Source: an uncultured Saprospiraceae bacterium
Lineage (GTDB): Bacteria; Bacteroidota; Bacteroidia; Chitinophagales; Saprospiraceae
Direction: 5' to 3'
NCBI GenBank assembly: GCA_943788055.1
Contig: CALSOU010000004.1
Coordinates: 186,001-250,000, forward strand
Length of the DNA: 64,000 nt
Made by a program: the position numbers and the translations under genes. How positions within the stretch are numbered: the stretch's first letter is position 1; each line of letters starts with the position of its first letter. Below, piece after piece: positions 1-9,934 of this stretch. The notes beneath the pieces are model-generated. The model saw only the letters and a list, made by a program, of their open reading frames with translations, searched no databases and was not told the origin of the DNA.

Positions 1-1056
1 ATGCATTCAAATAAACAAAATCCTATTGATAGAGTAGAGGCAGGGGATATTGCTGCGGGTGTAGGGTTCAAAGATATTAGAACAGGTGACACTTTAAGTG
101 TACAATCTGATCCAATTGTTTTGGAAAGTATGGTATTCCCCGATCCTGTTATCGGAGTTGCCATCGAGCCTAAATCTCAGAAAGATCTTGATAAATTGGG
201 AATGGCATTAGCAAAATTAGCTGAGGAGGATCCTACATTTAAAGTGAGATACGATGAAGACACTAACCAAACTGTGATAAGTGGTATGGGTGAGCTTCAC
301 TTGGAGATTATCGTTGATAGACTACGTAGAGAATTCAAAGTGGATTGTTCGCAAGGAGCACCGCAAGTAAACTACAAAGAAGCACTCACAACAACAGTTG
401 ATCACACGGAAAGATTGAAAAAGCAGTCAGGTGGATCAGGTTTGTTTGCTCAAATGCAATTTACGTTAGGACCTGCTGACGAAGAGTTTCTTGATTCTGA
501 CGACTTCAAAAGTGGAAAAACAATTCTTCAGTTTGAAAACAAGATTGTTGGAGGATCAATTCCTAGGGAGTTCTTCCCATCAATTATCAAAGGTTTCAAT
601 GCTATGATGAGTAACGGTATATTAGCTGGTTACAATATTGATAGTATGAAAGTTAAGTTGTATGACGGTGCTACGCACGCAGTTGATAGTAAGCCTATTG
701 CCTTTGAGCTTTGTGCGAAAGAAGGTTTCAGAGCAGCAGCAGCAAGCGCAAAACCAGTACTTCTTGAACCGATCATGAAGTTAGAAATTATTACACCAGA
801 AGAGTATACTGGTTCTGTAATTGGTGATTTGAACCGAAGAAGAGGCCTACCAAAAGGACAAGAGACAAGAGCTGGAGGAGCAATTAATATTTCTGCTGAA
901 GTGCCTTTGTCTGAAATGTTCGGGTATGTTACAGATTTACGTACTATTACTTCAGGTAGAGCAAATAGTACGATGGAATTTTCTCACTACGCTGCAGCTC
1001 CTAAGGGAGTAGCTGAAGAGGTTATAGCGAAAGCTAAAGGTGAGGTAAAAGTTTAA
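1..1056 (+). CDS. fusA: Elongation factor G, C-terminal half (5' end outside window)
   Basis: Translational GTPase that drives ribosome translocation and, with RRF, ribosome recycling. The 351 visible residues begin inside domain II ([21 protein letters not shown]) and run through domains III, IV and V. The conserved [10 protein letters not shown] stretch of domain III is at about residues 96-105 and the domain IV loop [12 protein letters not shown] at about 182-193. The GTPase domain lies upstream of the window, so base 1 is an internal Met codon and not the true start. It ends 78 bases before rpsJ, the usual fusA-rpsJ order in Bacteroidota. Identification is certain from the conserved text. 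Confidence 0.97.
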   Translation: MHSNKQNPIDRVEAGDIAAGVGFKDIRTGDTLSVQSDPIVLESMVFPDPVIGVAIEPKSQKDLDKLGMALAKLAEEDPTFKVRYDEDTNQTVISGMGELHLEIIVDRLRREFKVDCSQGAPQVNYKEALTTTVDHTERLKKQSGGSGLFAQMQFTLGPADEEFLDSDDFKSGKTILQFENKIVGGSIPREFFPSIIKGFNAMMSNGILAGYNIDSMKVKLYDGATHAVDSKPIAFELCAKEGFRAAAASAKPVLLEPIMKLEIITPEEYTGSVIGDLNRRRGLPKGQETRAGGAINISAEVPLSEMFGYVTDLRTITSGRANSTMEFSHYAAAPKGVAEEVIAKAKGEVKV

Positions 1057-1066
1057 TTAAATTTAA

Positions 1067-1096
1067 TTGTCCAAGTTGAAAAGTTGTATATCTTTG
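1067..1096 (+). promoter_or_regulatory. Bacteroidota-type promoter for the S10 operon
   Basis: A TTG at 1067-1069 is followed after exactly 19 bases by TATCTTTG at 1089-1096. This matches the Bacteroidota housekeeping pattern of a -33 TTG and a -7 TAnnTTTG. It lies in the fusA-rpsJ gap, 39 bases before the rpsJ start, so the ribosomal operon can be transcribed independently of fusA. Promoter activity is inferred from the motif alone. Confidence 0.7.
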
Positions 1097-1134
1097 CGGA
1101 ACTTTTCAATAAGGTATATTTATAAAACAAGGTA

Positions 1135-1443
1135 ATGAATCAAAAAATAAGAATTAAATTGCTCTCTTATGATCACAATTTAGTTGATAAGTCAACTGAA
1201 AAGATTGTAAAGACTGTTAAGAACAGTGGAGCAGTTGTTTCGGGGCCGATTCCGCTGCCAACCGAGAAAGAAATCTTTACTGTCTTGCGTTCACCGCACG
1301 TCAATAAAAAATCTCGAGAGCAGTTTCAATTGAGAACCCATAAGAGACTAATCGAGATTTACACTCCTACACAAAAGACAGTAGACGCGCTATCCAAGCT
1401 CGAACTACCAAGTGGAGTTGATATTCAAGTCAAGTTGACTTAA
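1135..1443 (+). CDS. rpsJ: 30S ribosomal protein S10
   Basis: S10 of the small-subunit head; it also serves as the NusE antitermination factor. The 102-residue product has the family's normal length and shows the typical RIKLLSYDH start, the [28 protein letters not shown] core (about residues 36-63) and the SGVDIQVKL end. It is the first gene behind a promoter at 1067-1096, so it heads the S10-spc-alpha superoperon; 89 bases separate it from rplC. Confidence 0.97.
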   Translation: MNQKIRIKLLSYDHNLVDKSTEKIVKTVKNSGAVVSGPIPLPTEKEIFTVLRSPHVNKKSREQFQLRTHKRLIEIYTPTQKTVDALSKLELPSGVDIQVKLT

Positions 1444-1532
1444 TTCTGTATCAGCTAATCTCATTATTTTCTTAAAATTATATTCTCCTTAAATGGAGTT
1501 ATTTGATTTGTAAATCTTTAAATCAAAAGGTA

Positions 1533-2156
1533 GTGAACGGTATCATAGGTAAAAAAGTTGGCATGACCAGTGTCTTTGACGAGACTGGAGCTAATATAGC
1601 TTGTACAGTTATTGAAGCGCAGCCCAATGTAGTAACTCAGATAAAATCAGCGGATGGTGCTGATGGATACGACGCTTTGCAGATATCTTACGGTTCGGCA
1701 AAAGAAAAAAACACAAGTAATGCTTTAGTTGGGCACTACGAAAAAGCTAAAACTACTCCAAAGAGAAAGTCTTTAGAGTTACGTGATTCAAGTATTGAAG
1801 CTGAATTAGGAGACGAAGTCAAGGTAGAGGACGTATTTGTAGTAGGAGATAAGGTTTCTGCTGTAGGTATTACTAAAGGTAAAGGTTTCCAAGGTGTTGT
1901 TAAAAGACATGGTTTCCGAGGAGTTGGAGATGCGACACATGGTCAGCATAATCGTGGAAGAGCTCCTGGATCTATTGGTGCAGCATCATACCCAGCGAAA
2001 GTAATGAAGGGTATGAGAATGGCCGGTCGAATGGGGGGTACTCGTGTAAAGATTAAGAATTTGCGTGTAGTAAAATTGTTCCCTGAACAAAACTTAATAG
2101 TAATCAAAGGTGCAGTTCCTGGTCATAAGGGCTCATTGGTTTTAATTGAAAAATAG
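1533..2156 (+). CDS. rplC: 50S ribosomal protein L3
   Basis: L3 is an early-assembly protein near the peptidyl-transferase centre. A GTG at 1533 gives the canonical beginning [11 protein letters not shown] and 207 residues. The open frame extends upstream to a TTG at 1503, but that would add ten non-homologous residues. The central [13 protein letters not shown] and the [13 protein letters not shown] segment are conserved. rplD starts 5 bases downstream. Confidence 0.95.
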   Translation: MNGIIGKKVGMTSVFDETGANIACTVIEAQPNVVTQIKSADGADGYDALQISYGSAKEKNTSNALVGHYEKAKTTPKRKSLELRDSSIEAELGDEVKVEDVFVVGDKVSAVGITKGKGFQGVVKRHGFRGVGDATHGQHNRGRAPGSIGAASYPAKVMKGMRMAGRMGGTRVKIKNLRVVKLFPEQNLIVIKGAVPGHKGSLVLIEK

Positions 2157-2161
2157 CAACG

Positions 2162-2788
2162 ATGAATATCGAGGTATTTAATAAAGAAGGAAAGAGTACA
2201 GGTCGTTCAATTGACCTTTCTGATGCAGTGTTTGGTATTGAGCCAAACGAACATGCAATCTACTTAGCTGTGAAGTCTTATTTGGCAGCTCAGCGTCAGG
2301 GAACGCACAAGGCTAAAGAAAAGGGTGAAATTACCGGATCTACTAGAAAGATTAAGAAGCAAAAAGGTACTGGTACAGCGCGTGCTGGTTCAATTAAGTC
2401 TGGTGTATTCCGAGGTGGTGGACGGATGTTTGGTCCTAGACCTAGAACATACAGTGTCAAGCTGAATAAGAAGGTTAGCCAGCTAGCAAGAGCTTCTGCT
2501 TTATCTCAGATGCTTTCTCAAGGAAGTTTGAAAGTCGTTGAAGATATGAAGTTTGATGCTCCTAAGACAAAAGATTATGTTGAAGTTCTAAAGAATCTCG
2601 AGGTTGTAGATCAGAAGTCATTACTAGTAAGCGGAGATCATGATCAGAATTTGTATCTGTCAGCGAGAAATGCTGAGAAGTCAAGGGTAGTAAATGTAAA
2701 TGAGTTGAGTGCTTACGATATCTTAAATTGCAAAACGCTTCTAATATCAGAAAGTGCTGCCAAAAGCTTAGCTGAAAAGCTTGCTTAG
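2162..2788 (+). CDS. rplD: 50S ribosomal protein L4
   Basis: L4 lines the exit tunnel with its extended loop and can autoregulate the S10 operon in some bacteria. The product is 208 residues. The loop segment KKQKGTGTARAGSIKSGVFRGGG (about residues 66-88) with the following FGPRPR motif is diagnostic. It sits tightly behind rplC and 39 bases ahead of rplW. No S10-leader-like attenuator is evident from reading the sequence. Confidence 0.96.
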   Translation: MNIEVFNKEGKSTGRSIDLSDAVFGIEPNEHAIYLAVKSYLAAQRQGTHKAKEKGEITGSTRKIKKQKGTGTARAGSIKSGVFRGGGRMFGPRPRTYSVKLNKKVSQLARASALSQMLSQGSLKVVEDMKFDAPKTKDYVEVLKNLEVVDQKSLLVSGDHDQNLYLSARNAEKSRVVNVNELSAYDILNCKTLLISESAAKSLAEKLA

Positions 2789-2827
2789 TAGTTAGGTACT
2801 AGACGAACATATATTAAAATATATATT

Positions 2828-3124
2828 ATGGCAAAGGAAATATTAATAAAACCAATTATATCTGAGAAGTCAGAAAAGCTTTCTGAGAAGTTAACTCAGT
2901 ATAGTTTCATAGTCAACAAGTCAGTCAATAAGATTGAGATTCGCAAGGCGGTAGAAGACCAATATGGCGTTACTGTTTCTAGAGTCAATACACTTATTAT
3001 GCCTAAGAAAGCTCGATCAAGAAATACAAAAAGTGGAGTATTGAAGGGGCATTTATCTTCTTTCAAGAAAGCGATTGTTACATTAGAAGAAGGTGAAACG
3101 ATTGATCTTTACGATCAACTTTAA
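2828..3124 (+). CDS. rplW: 50S ribosomal protein L23
   Basis: L23 sits at the tunnel exit and docks SRP and trigger factor. The 98-residue frame begins AKEILIKPIISEKSEKL, the family's N-terminal motif, and keeps the basic loop PKKARSRNTKSG (about residues 58-69). The length is normal. It is the fourth gene of the operon, 25 bases from rplB. Confidence 0.96.
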   Translation: MAKEILIKPIISEKSEKLSEKLTQYSFIVNKSVNKIEIRKAVEDQYGVTVSRVNTLIMPKKARSRNTKSGVLKGHLSSFKKAIVTLEEGETIDLYDQL

Positions 3125-3149
3125 TTAAGATATTACAATACAATAGATT

Positions 3150-3983
3150 ATGCCAGTAAGAAAATTTAGTCCAGTTACTCCAGGAACTCGTTTTAGAGTT
3201 GGTGCTGACTTTTCTGGTCTCTCTAACGTCGAGCCAGAGAAAAGCTTGATCGCTCCGTTGTCTAAATCAGGTGGTAGAAACCATGATGGTAAGATGACAA
3301 TGAGACAGATCGGTGGAGGACACAAGAGAAGATATAGAATTGTTGATTTCAATAGAACTAAGGAAGGTATTCCAGCGACAGTAAAGTCAATTGAGTATGA
3401 TCCAAACAGAACTGCTTTTATAGCCCTACTTGTGTATGCTGATGGAGAGAAAAGATACATTATTGCTCCTGATAAATTAGAAGTAGGATCAAAAGTGCAA
3501 TCAGGAAGAGGTAGTGAACCAACTGTCGGTAATGCATTGTATTTAGATGAGATTCCATTGGGTTCAAGCATTCATGCGATCGAAATGACACCTGGGCGAG
3601 GAGCTGCTTTAGCGAGAAGCGCTGGTACTTTCGGAACATTGATGGGTAAAGAAGGTAAATATGCGATCGTTAAGTTGCCTTCAAGAGAGGTTAGACGTGT
3701 TCTTTTGACATGCAAAGCAACGATTGGAACTACTTCAAATCCAGATCATGGTCTAGAAGTGAAAGGGAAAGCTGGTCGTAATAGATGGGTTGGAAAGCGA
3801 CCAAGAGTAAGAGGTGTGGCGATGAATCCAGTTGATCACCCGATGGGTGGTGGTGAAGGACGTGCTTCTGGAGGACATCCAAGATCAAGAACTGGTATTA
3901 TGGCTAAAGGTCAAAAGACTAGAAACACGAAGAAGTATTCTTCTAAACTTATTATTTCTAAAAGAAAGACTAAAAAAGGATAG
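3150..3983 (+). CDS. rplB: 50S ribosomal protein L2
   Basis: L2 is needed for subunit association and peptidyl transfer. The 277-residue product has the N-terminal [10 protein letters not shown] segment, the OB and SH3-like domains and the highly conserved C-terminal [20 protein letters not shown], which contains the catalysis-linked histidine. rpsS follows after 2 bases. Long open frames on the opposite strand here are shadows of this gene. Confidence 0.97.
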   Translation: MPVRKFSPVTPGTRFRVGADFSGLSNVEPEKSLIAPLSKSGGRNHDGKMTMRQIGGGHKRRYRIVDFNRTKEGIPATVKSIEYDPNRTAFIALLVYADGEKRYIIAPDKLEVGSKVQSGRGSEPTVGNALYLDEIPLGSSIHAIEMTPGRGAALARSAGTFGTLMGKEGKYAIVKLPSREVRRVLLTCKATIGTTSNPDHGLEVKGKAGRNRWVGKRPRVRGVAMNPVDHPMGGGEGRASGGHPRSRTGIMAKGQKTRNTKKYSSKLIISKRKTKKG

Positions 3984-3985
3984 TA

Positions 3986-4252
3986 ATGGCAAGATCATTA
4001 AAGAAAGGACCTTACATATATCACAAGCTGCTTAGGAAAGTTGAGAAAGCTAAAGATAGTTCTCGTAAAACTGTTATCAAGACGTGGTCAAGATCATCTA
4101 TGATCATTCCTGATATGGTAGGTGAAACCATCGCTGTGCATAATGGAAAGACATTTGTTCCTGTTTTTGTAACTGAAAACATGGTAGGTCATAAACTTGG
4201 AGAATTTTCACCAACTCGCACCTTTAGAGGTCATGGAGGTAATAGAAAATAA
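3986..4252 (+). CDS. rpsS: 30S ribosomal protein S19
   Basis: S19 is in the small-subunit head and contacts S13 and the A-site finger. The 88 residues begin [10 protein letters not shown] and contain the [21 protein letters not shown] core and the [16 protein letters not shown] end, all family signatures. The start lies 2 bases after the rplB stop, suggesting translational coupling. Confidence 0.96.
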   Translation: MARSLKKGPYIYHKLLRKVEKAKDSSRKTVIKTWSRSSMIIPDMVGETIAVHNGKTFVPVFVTENMVGHKLGEFSPTRTFRGHGGNRK

Positions 4253-4280
4253 TTGAATTAAAATAGAAACTTTTATCTAG

Positions 4281-4658
4281 ATGAAAGCTGTTGCAAAACT
4301 TAAAAATTGTCCGCTATCTGCGCGAAAAATGCGTATGGTGGTTGACTTAATTCGCGGTAAGTCCGTTGAAGAGGCAATAAATATTCTTAAGTATAACAAA
4401 AGAGAAGCCTCAGAGTGGACTACAAAAGTTGTCCTATCAGCCGTATCCAATTGGGAAAATAAAGGAGACATGGCTTATAGTGCAGACGACTATAAGTTAT
4501 ACATATCTGAAATATTCTCTGATGAAGGTACTTTCTTAAAAAGATTCAGACCGGCTCCTCATGGTAGAGCTCACAGAATACGTAAAAGAACAAACCACCT
4601 TACAGTGGTAGTTGAAAATAGAGTTCCAATTAAAGAACTAGATAACAGTAATTCGTAA
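4281..4658 (+). CDS. rplV: 50S ribosomal protein L22
   Basis: L22 reaches into the exit tunnel with a beta-hairpin, a common site of macrolide-resistance changes. The 125-residue product starts with the KNCPLSARKMRMVVDLIRGK motif and ends with the hairpin FRPAPHGRAHRIRKRTNHLTVVV (about residues 90-112). Length and order are normal; rpsC begins 11 bases later. Confidence 0.96.
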   Translation: MKAVAKLKNCPLSARKMRMVVDLIRGKSVEEAINILKYNKREASEWTTKVVLSAVSNWENKGDMAYSADDYKLYISEIFSDEGTFLKRFRPAPHGRAHRIRKRTNHLTVVVENRVPIKELDNSNS

Positions 4659-4669
4659 AATAACGATCA

Positions 4670-5371
4670 ATGGGTCAAAAGACAAATCCAATAGGTAACC
4701 GTTTAGGTATAATCAAAGGCTGGGATAGTAACTGGTACGCAAGTAAAGATTATGGTAGCAAAGTTGTTGCGGATGAAAAAATACGTAACTATTTGAATGC
4801 CCGTATTAACAAAGGTGGTATCTCTAGAATTATCATTGAACGTACTTTGAAAAGAATTACGGTAACAATTCATACATCAAGACCAGGTATAATTATTGGT
4901 AAAGGTGGTTCGGAGGTTGATCGTATAAAAGAGGAGTTGAAGAAGTTAACTGGAAAGGAAGTTCAGATTAATATAGTAGAGCTGAGAAAGCCAGAGCTTG
5001 ATGCTAACATTGTTGGCGAATCTATAGCGAAGCAGGTTGAGGCTAGAATAAACTATAAGAGAGCTATCAAAATGGCCATTCAAGCTGCAATGAGAGCTGG
5101 AGCAGAAGGGATAAAAGTGAGAATTTCTGGTAGGTTGAACGGCGCTGAGATGGCGAGATCTGAAGAATTCAAAGATGGTAGAACGCCACTCCATACTTTT
5201 CGTGCAGATATTGATTATGCATTGAAAGAATCACTAACAGTATATGGTAAGTTAGGTGTAAAGGTTTGGATTTGTAAGGGAGAGGTTCTAGGTAAAAGAG
5301 ACTTGTCACCAAATGTAGGTGTAGATAAGAAAAAGGCAGGAGGAAGAAAACGAGGTAGAGGTAGGAATTAA
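4670..5371 (+). CDS. rpsC: 30S ribosomal protein S3
   Basis: S3 lines the mRNA entry channel and has helicase activity together with S4 and S5. The 233 residues begin [12 protein letters not shown]. The type II KH domain carries [18 protein letters not shown] (about residues 72-90), and the C-terminal domain has the [12 protein letters not shown] motif (about 157-168). A short basic tail, [10 protein letters not shown], ends the protein. A 62-base gap to rplP holds a possible internal promoter. Confidence 0.97.
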   Translation: MGQKTNPIGNRLGIIKGWDSNWYASKDYGSKVVADEKIRNYLNARINKGGISRIIIERTLKRITVTIHTSRPGIIIGKGGSEVDRIKEELKKLTGKEVQINIVELRKPELDANIVGESIAKQVEARINYKRAIKMAIQAAMRAGAEGIKVRISGRLNGAEMARSEEFKDGRTPLHTFRADIDYALKESLTVYGKLGVKVWICKGEVLGKRDLSPNVGVDKKKAGGRKRGRGRN

Positions 5372-5386
5372 TTCCTGAAAATGTAT

Positions 5387-5394
5387 TAATTTTG
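5387..5394 (+). promoter_or_regulatory. Possible internal promoter -7 box before rplP
   Basis: TAATTTTG at 5387-5394 matches the TAnnTTTG box, and the gap here (62 bases) is longer than most in the operon. There is no TTG at the expected -33 spacing, so this is a weak candidate. A short CTCC/GGAG inverted repeat follows at about 5397-5415. Confidence 0.3.
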
Positions 5395-5433
5395 CGCTCC
5401 CGAAATTTTTAGGAGTGTGGTAAAATATTTATA

Positions 5434-5853
5434 ATGTTACAGCCAAAAAGAACGAAGTACAGAAAGCAGCAGAAAGGAAGAAACAATGGTATTGCACACC
5501 GTGGTAGTACTATTTCTTTCGGATCATTTGCTTTAAAGTCATTGGAGCCAGGTTATTTGACTAATCGTCAAATTGAAGCTGCGCGTATTGCAATGACAAG
5601 GTATATGAAAAGGGAAGGTAAGGTTTGGATTCGTATTTTTCCAGACAAGCCGATAACTAGTAAGCCTGCAGAGGTAAGGATGGGTAAAGGTAAGGGTGCA
5701 CTTAGTCACTACGTTGCTGTAATCAAGCCAGGTAGAATTTTATTCGAGATGGATGGTGTTCCATACGAAACGGCTAAAGAGGCATTGCGACTTGCAGCAC
5801 AAAAACTACCTGTTGCAACTAAGACAATTGTAAGAAGAGATTATTCTGAATAA
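5434..5853 (+). CDS. rplP: 50S ribosomal protein L16
   Basis: L16 organises the A-site tRNA acceptor region of the large subunit. The 139 residues start [16 protein letters not shown] and include the [22 protein letters not shown] motif (about residues 68-89), which carries the usual arginine hydroxylation region. Length is normal. It is followed by rpmC after 23 bases. Confidence 0.97.
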   Translation: MLQPKRTKYRKQQKGRNNGIAHRGSTISFGSFALKSLEPGYLTNRQIEAARIAMTRYMKREGKVWIRIFPDKPITSKPAEVRMGKGKGALSHYVAVIKPGRILFEMDGVPYETAKEALRLAAQKLPVATKTIVRRDYSE

Positions 5854-5876
5854 ACCATTGGTATAAACTATAAATA

Positions 5877-6131
5877 ATGGCAACTAAAAAACATACTGAA
5901 TTAGCACAGATGTCTGTAGAAGAGCTACAAAGCACTTTGACAGAAACAAAGTCCGGGTACAGTAAGCTAAAATTTGATCATGCTGTCCAAGGTTTGGAGA
6001 ATCCAATGCGCCTCAGAGAGGTAAAAAAGGATATAGCTAGACTTGCAACTGAGTTAAGAGCTAGGGAAATTGCTGCAATGACTCCGGAGCAGATAGCAAA
6101 AAGATCACGAATCAGAACAAGAAGAAAGTAA
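5877..6131 (+). CDS. rpmC: 50S ribosomal protein L29
   Basis: L29 is a small helical protein at the tunnel exit beside L23. The 84-residue product is slightly longer than the usual 65-70 because of an N-terminal extension and a C-terminal tail ([11 protein letters not shown]). The signature is [26 protein letters not shown] (about residues 32-57). The position between rplP and rpsQ is canonical. Confidence 0.93.
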   Translation: MATKKHTELAQMSVEELQSTLTETKSGYSKLKFDHAVQGLENPMRLREVKKDIARLATELRAREIAAMTPEQIAKRSRIRTRRK

Positions 6132-6142
6132 ATAACAGTATT

Positions 6143-6409
6143 ATGTCTGAACAAGTAACAGTAAAATTAAGAAAGCAACGTACAGGAGTTGTCAGTAGTA
6201 ATGCTTCTGATAAAACAATATCTGTATTGGTTGAAAGAAAGTTACGTCACCCTATATATGGTAAGTTTGTTAAGAAATCCAAAAAATTTCTTGCTCATGA
6301 TGAAAAGAATGAGTGTAATGTAGGTGATACTGTAAGAATTATGGAAACGAGAAAGTTGAGTAAGAGAAAGTGTTGGAGGCTCGTGGAAATAACTAGTAGA
6401 GCGAAGTAA
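6143..6409 (+). CDS. rpsQ: 30S ribosomal protein S17
   Basis: S17 is an OB-fold protein of the small-subunit body. The 88 residues contain the family core [42 protein letters not shown], the [20 protein letters not shown] motif and a short tail. It sits 11 bases after rpmC. Confidence 0.96.
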   Translation: MSEQVTVKLRKQRTGVVSSNASDKTISVLVERKLRHPIYGKFVKKSKKFLAHDEKNECNVGDTVRIMETRKLSKRKCWRLVEITSRAK

Positions 6410-6440
6410 GGTTTAAAATAACGACTGAAAATATAAAATA

Positions 6441-6806
6441 ATGATCCAGCAGGAATCCAGACTTAGAGTCGCAGATAATAGTGGTGCAAAAGAAGTTCTT
6501 TGTATCCGAGTTTTAGGTGGTTCTAAAAGAAGATATGCTTCTATAGGCGACACCATTGTCGTTTCGGTTAAGGCGTCAACGCCAGGAGGTGTTAAGAAAG
6601 GTACTGTGTCAAAGGCAGTGATAGTTCGAACAAAGAAAGAGATTAGAAGGAGAGATGGTTCTTACATTCGCTTCGACGATAATGCTGTCGTTTTACTTAG
6701 TGCAAGTGATGAGCCTAGAGGTACTCGAATTTTCGGTCCAGTCGCAAGAGAATTGCGAGAGAGAGACTATATGAAGATTGTTTCATTAGCTCCAGAAGTA
6801 TTATAA
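6441..6806 (+). CDS. rplN: 50S ribosomal protein L14
   Basis: L14 lies at the subunit interface, where it forms bridge B8 and contacts the silencing factor RsfS. The product is 121 residues. It starts [20 protein letters not shown] and ends [19 protein letters not shown], both diagnostic. It begins the spc part of the cluster. Confidence 0.97.
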   Translation: MIQQESRLRVADNSGAKEVLCIRVLGGSKRRYASIGDTIVVSVKASTPGGVKKGTVSKAVIVRTKKEIRRRDGSYIRFDDNAVVLLSASDEPRGTRIFGPVARELRERDYMKIVSLAPEVL

Positions 6807-6832
6807 TAATTAGTCGATAAAAACCTATTGCG

Positions 6833-7144
6833 GTGAAGATAAATATAAAAAAAGGAGATAAAGTAATTGTTATTGCAGGCAATAACAAAGGTCAATCTGG
6901 CGAAGTTAGGGAAGTTCTGAGAGCTAAGAACAGAGTTATTGTCTCTGGGCTTAACTTAGTTAAGAAGCACACTAAAGCTACGCAAGATGAAGAAGGTGGT
7001 ATCAACGAAGTTGAAGCTCCTCTCCATATCTCTAATGTAGCGTTAGTAGATCCAAAATCTGGAGATGCGACAAGAATTGGTCGAAAAAAGGTGGATGGTA
7101 AAGCTGTTCGCTATTCTAAGAAATCAGGTGAAATTATTAAGTAA
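6833..7144 (+). CDS. rplX: 50S ribosomal protein L24 (GTG start)
   Basis: L24 initiates large-subunit assembly. The 103-residue product reads [22 protein letters not shown], the KOW motif, directly after a GTG at 6833; no ATG lies in a better position, so GTG is taken as the start. The stop overlaps the rplE start by one base (TAATG), implying coupled translation. Confidence 0.95.
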   Translation: MKINIKKGDKVIVIAGNNKGQSGEVREVLRAKNRVIVSGLNLVKKHTKATQDEEGGINEVEAPLHISNVALVDPKSGDATRIGRKKVDGKAVRYSKKSGEIIK

Positions 7145-7701
7145 TGAGTTATATACCTAGATTAAAGGCAGCATACAGAGAAAAGATCGCTAAAGATCTT
7201 ATGAGTGAATTCAAGTACAGCTCTGTAATGGAAGTTCCTAAGTTGGTGAAGATATGTATCAACCAGGGTGTTGGTGATGCAACACAGGATAAAAAATTAG
7301 TTGATAACGCTTTGAGTGAAATCACTATGATCACAGGTCAGAAAGCTGTGCCTACAATTGCAAAGAAATCTGTTTCCAACTTCAAGTTGAGAGAAGGTAT
7401 GCCAATTGGAGCACGTGTGACTTTGAGAGATGAGCGTATGTATGAATTCCTCGAGAGATTTGTTTCTGTAGCCTTACCCCGTGTACGTGACTTCCGAGGT
7501 ATAAGCGATAAGAGTTTCGATGGAAGGGGTAATTATTCATTGGGTATCAAGGAACAAATTATTTTCCCAGAGATCAATTTAGACAAAATCAATAGAGTAA
7601 CTGGTATGGATATTACTATTGTTACAACAGCTAAGACTGATGCCGAAGCATTGGCCTTGTTGAAGCATTTGGGACTTCCATTCAAAAATCAAAGAAATTA
7701 A
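7144..7701 (+). CDS. rplE: 50S ribosomal protein L5
   Basis: L5 binds 5S rRNA in the central protuberance and touches S13. The 185-residue product carries [19 protein letters not shown] (about residues 27-45), the [20 protein letters not shown] core and the [28 protein letters not shown] segment. It overlaps rplX by one base, and rpsN starts 2 bases after its stop. Confidence 0.97.
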   Translation: MSYIPRLKAAYREKIAKDLMSEFKYSSVMEVPKLVKICINQGVGDATQDKKLVDNALSEITMITGQKAVPTIAKKSVSNFKLREGMPIGARVTLRDERMYEFLERFVSVALPRVRDFRGISDKSFDGRGNYSLGIKEQIIFPEINLDKINRVTGMDITIVTTAKTDAEALALLKHLGLPFKNQRN

Positions 7702-7703
7702 TA

Positions 7704-7973
7704 ATGGCTAAAAAATCCGTAGTAGCGAGAGAAGCTAAAAGACAGAAGCTTGTAAATAAGTACGCTGATTTACGAAGGCAATTAAAGGAAGAAGGTCGTT
7801 GGGATGAATTAGATAAATTGCCGAAGAATTCTTCACCCGTCAGATTACACAATAGATGTCAGTTGACAGGTAGGCCTAAGGGTTACATGAGAAAGTTTGG
7901 TATTTGCCGAGTTGTTTTTAGGAAAATGGCTAACGAAGGAAAACTTCCTGGTGTTACTAAAGCTAGTTGGTAA
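7704..7973 (+). CDS. rpsN: 30S ribosomal protein S14, zinc-free long form
   Basis: S14 of the small-subunit head. The 89-residue length and the absence of a CxxC pair mark the C-minus form, which does not need zinc. The family end [22 protein letters not shown] (about residues 47-68) and the final KASW are clear. L36 and S4 in this operon also lack their zinc-ligand cysteines. Confidence 0.96.
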   Translation: MAKKSVVAREAKRQKLVNKYADLRRQLKEEGRWDELDKLPKNSSPVRLHNRCQLTGRPKGYMRKFGICRVVFRKMANEGKLPGVTKASW

Positions 7974-8000
7974 TTAAATAATAAGAGAAACAAAGTAAAA

Positions 8001-8405
8001 ATGGCTTTAACTGATCCAATAGCAGATTATTTAACTAGAATACGAAATGCACATCAGGCTAATCACCGAATTGTGGAGATTCCAAGTTCTAGAATGAAGA
8101 GAAGTATTACTGAAATTCTTTACAATCAAGGTTATATCTTAAAGTATAAGTTTGAGGATACTGAAAATGGGCAAGGTGTTATCAAGATAGCATTAAAGTA
8201 CAATGCTGACTCAAAAACTCCAGTAATCCAAAAACTTGGTAGAATCAGTAGACCTGGTTTGAGAAAGTTTGTACCAGTAAATGAAATCCCAAGAATTATT
8301 AACGGTATGGGTGTCGCTGTTATGTCGACCTCTAAGGGAGTTATGACAGGTAAGAATGCAGTAGCTGAAAATGTCGGTGGTGAATTGATTTGCTACGTAT
8401 ACTAA
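8001..8405 (+). CDS. rpsH: 30S ribosomal protein S8
   Basis: S8 binds helix 21 of 16S rRNA and, in E. coli, represses the spc operon. The 134 residues begin with LTDPIADYLTRIRNAHQA and end with the STSKGVMTGKNAVAENVGGELICYVY motif, both conserved. It stops 20 bases before the broken rplF. Confidence 0.97.
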   Translation: MALTDPIADYLTRIRNAHQANHRIVEIPSSRMKRSITEILYNQGYILKYKFEDTENGQGVIKIALKYNADSKTPVIQKLGRISRPGLRKFVPVNEIPRIINGMGVAVMSTSKGVMTGKNAVAENVGGELICYVY

Positions 8406-8425
8406 TTAGATTAAAAAGATAAATT

Positions 8426-8980
8426 ATGTCTAGAATAGGAAAAGCTCCGATTGAGTTTGCATCAAATGTAAATATTTCTGTATCAAAGAGTAATTTGGTA
8501 ACGGTAAAAGGGACCTAAAGGTGAACTTAACCAGCAGATCGATCCGGATTTAACACTAGAGGTAAATGAGGAGTTGCTGAATTGAAGAGACCAACAGATC
8601 AGAAAAGACATAGATCGGTGCATGGTTTATATAGAACGTTACTTGCAAATTGTATCGAAGGTGTAACAAACGGCTATAAGCATGAATTAGAACTAGTTGG
8701 TGTAGGTTACAGATGTACCAATGCCGGTCAGCTTTTGGAACTTACCTTAGGTTATTCGCACCCTATCTACTTTGTTGTACCAAACGAAGTAAGTTGAGTA
8801 CTGTAACTGAAAAGGGAAAGAGCCCTACCGTAGTTCTTGAGTCTATCGACAAGCAATTGATTGGTCAGGTTGCTGCTAAGATTAGAGAATTCAGAAAAGT
8901 TGAGCCATATAAAGGAAAAGGTATTCGTTTTGCAGGTGAAGTCGTAAGACGTAAAGGCTGGTAAAACTAGTGCGAGTTAA
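8426..8980 (+). pseudogene. rplF: 50S ribosomal protein L6, frame broken by four single-base indels
   Basis: L6 sits near the factor-binding site of the large subunit. Reading from ATG 8426 gives SRIGKAPIEF and then a stop at 8516. One extra base in 8510-8513 must be skipped to continue with PKGEL. A base is missing near 8581 before LKRPTDQKRH, and another near 8791 between VVPNEV and [10 protein letters not shown]. One extra base near 8956 hides the expected end, A-G-K-T-S-A-S and stop at 8978-8980. The indels sum to zero, each sits at or beside a short homopolymer, and the repaired product is about 184 residues, the family length. Every segment is otherwise well conserved, so true decay is unlikely; consensus error is favoured. 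Confidence 0.9.
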
Positions 8981-9008
8981 TTTTAAAGGAATTTAGAACA
9001 TTTATAGA

Positions 9009-9362
9009 ATGAAAATTTCAAAATCAGAATCCAGAACTAGGATCAAAAGACGTATCAGAAAGAAAATTTCTGGAAGCGCAACAAAACCAAGGTTGTCTGT
9101 TTACAAGAGTAATAAGGCAATTTACGCTCAATTGATTGACGATGTTAGTGCTGTGACTCTTGCAGCTGCGTCTACACAAGATGGTGATGTATCAGCAACT
9201 GGAAATAAGTCTGATCAGGCGAAAGCCGTTGGTATGCTAATCGCTGAGAAAGCGAAGGCTCAAAAAATTAATAATGTTGTCTTTGACAGAACTGGTTATT
9301 TGTATCATGGACGTGTTAAAGCTCTAGCTGAAGGTGCTCGTGAAGGAGGACTTAATTTCTAA
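9009..9362 (+). CDS. rplR: 50S ribosomal protein L18
   Basis: L18 binds 5S rRNA with L5. The 117 residues show the [35 protein letters not shown] start and the [28 protein letters not shown] end, both typical. The frame is intact, so the disruption in the preceding rplF does not extend here. Confidence 0.96.
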   Translation: MKISKSESRTRIKRRIRKKISGSATKPRLSVYKSNKAIYAQLIDDVSAVTLAAASTQDGDVSATGNKSDQAKAVGMLIAEKAKAQKINNVVFDRTGYLYHGRVKALAEGAREGGLNF

Positions 9363-9382
9363 ATAATTGATATTTATTAGAC

Positions 9383-9895
9383 ATGCGAAATAATAGAAAT
9401 AACGTAAAAAATGATTCCGATCTGAAGGAAAAACTTGTGACTCTTAATAGGGTTGCTAAAGTTACTAAAGGTGGACGTACGTTCAGTTTTTCTGCTATTG
9501 TAGTGGTAGGAGATGGTAATGGTAAGGTTGGTCACGGTCTAGGAAAAGCTAGAGATGTATCTGAAGCAATTAAGAAAGCTGTTGATGAGGCAAAGAAAAA
9601 CTTAATAACATTCCGACTGATCAATGGAACCATACCCCATGAGCAGAAAGGAAGATACGGTGCAGGGAAAATATTCATGAAGCCTGCCGCGGATGGTACA
9701 GGTGTAATTGCTGGTGGTGCGATGCGTGCTGTCCTAGAAATTGCTGGAGTACAAAACGTACTTGGTAAGTCTCAAGGATCGTCTAATCCTCATAATGTTG
9801 TAAAGGCCACTATCGACGGTCTTTCAAAATTGCGAGATGCGCGCACAATTGCAAAGCAACGTGGAATTTCAATGGAAAAATTATTCAAGGGATAG
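9383..9895 (+). CDS. rpsE: 30S ribosomal protein S5
   Basis: S5 has an N-terminal double-stranded-RNA-binding-like fold and affects translational accuracy with S4. The 170-residue product includes [34 protein letters not shown] (about residues 23-56) and the [32 protein letters not shown] segment. Its length is normal. Confidence 0.97.
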   Translation: MRNNRNNVKNDSDLKEKLVTLNRVAKVTKGGRTFSFSAIVVVGDGNGKVGHGLGKARDVSEAIKKAVDEAKKNLITFRLINGTIPHEQKGRYGAGKIFMKPAADGTGVIAGGAMRAVLEIAGVQNVLGKSQGSSNPHNVVKATIDGLSKLRDARTIAKQRGISMEKLFKG

Positions 9896-9934
9896 TCGAA
9901 CAAAGCGTTCAACTACTAGAAAATTGAAGTCAAT

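Noticed and set aside
3125-3571. 148-codon open frame on the minus strand inside rplB
   Set aside because: It lies fully antisense to the highly conserved L2 gene and has no motif; it is a shadow of that gene's codon usage.
8713-8964. Separate small open frames inside the rplF region
   Set aside because: Their translations are consecutive pieces of L6 in shifted frames, so they are not independent genes.
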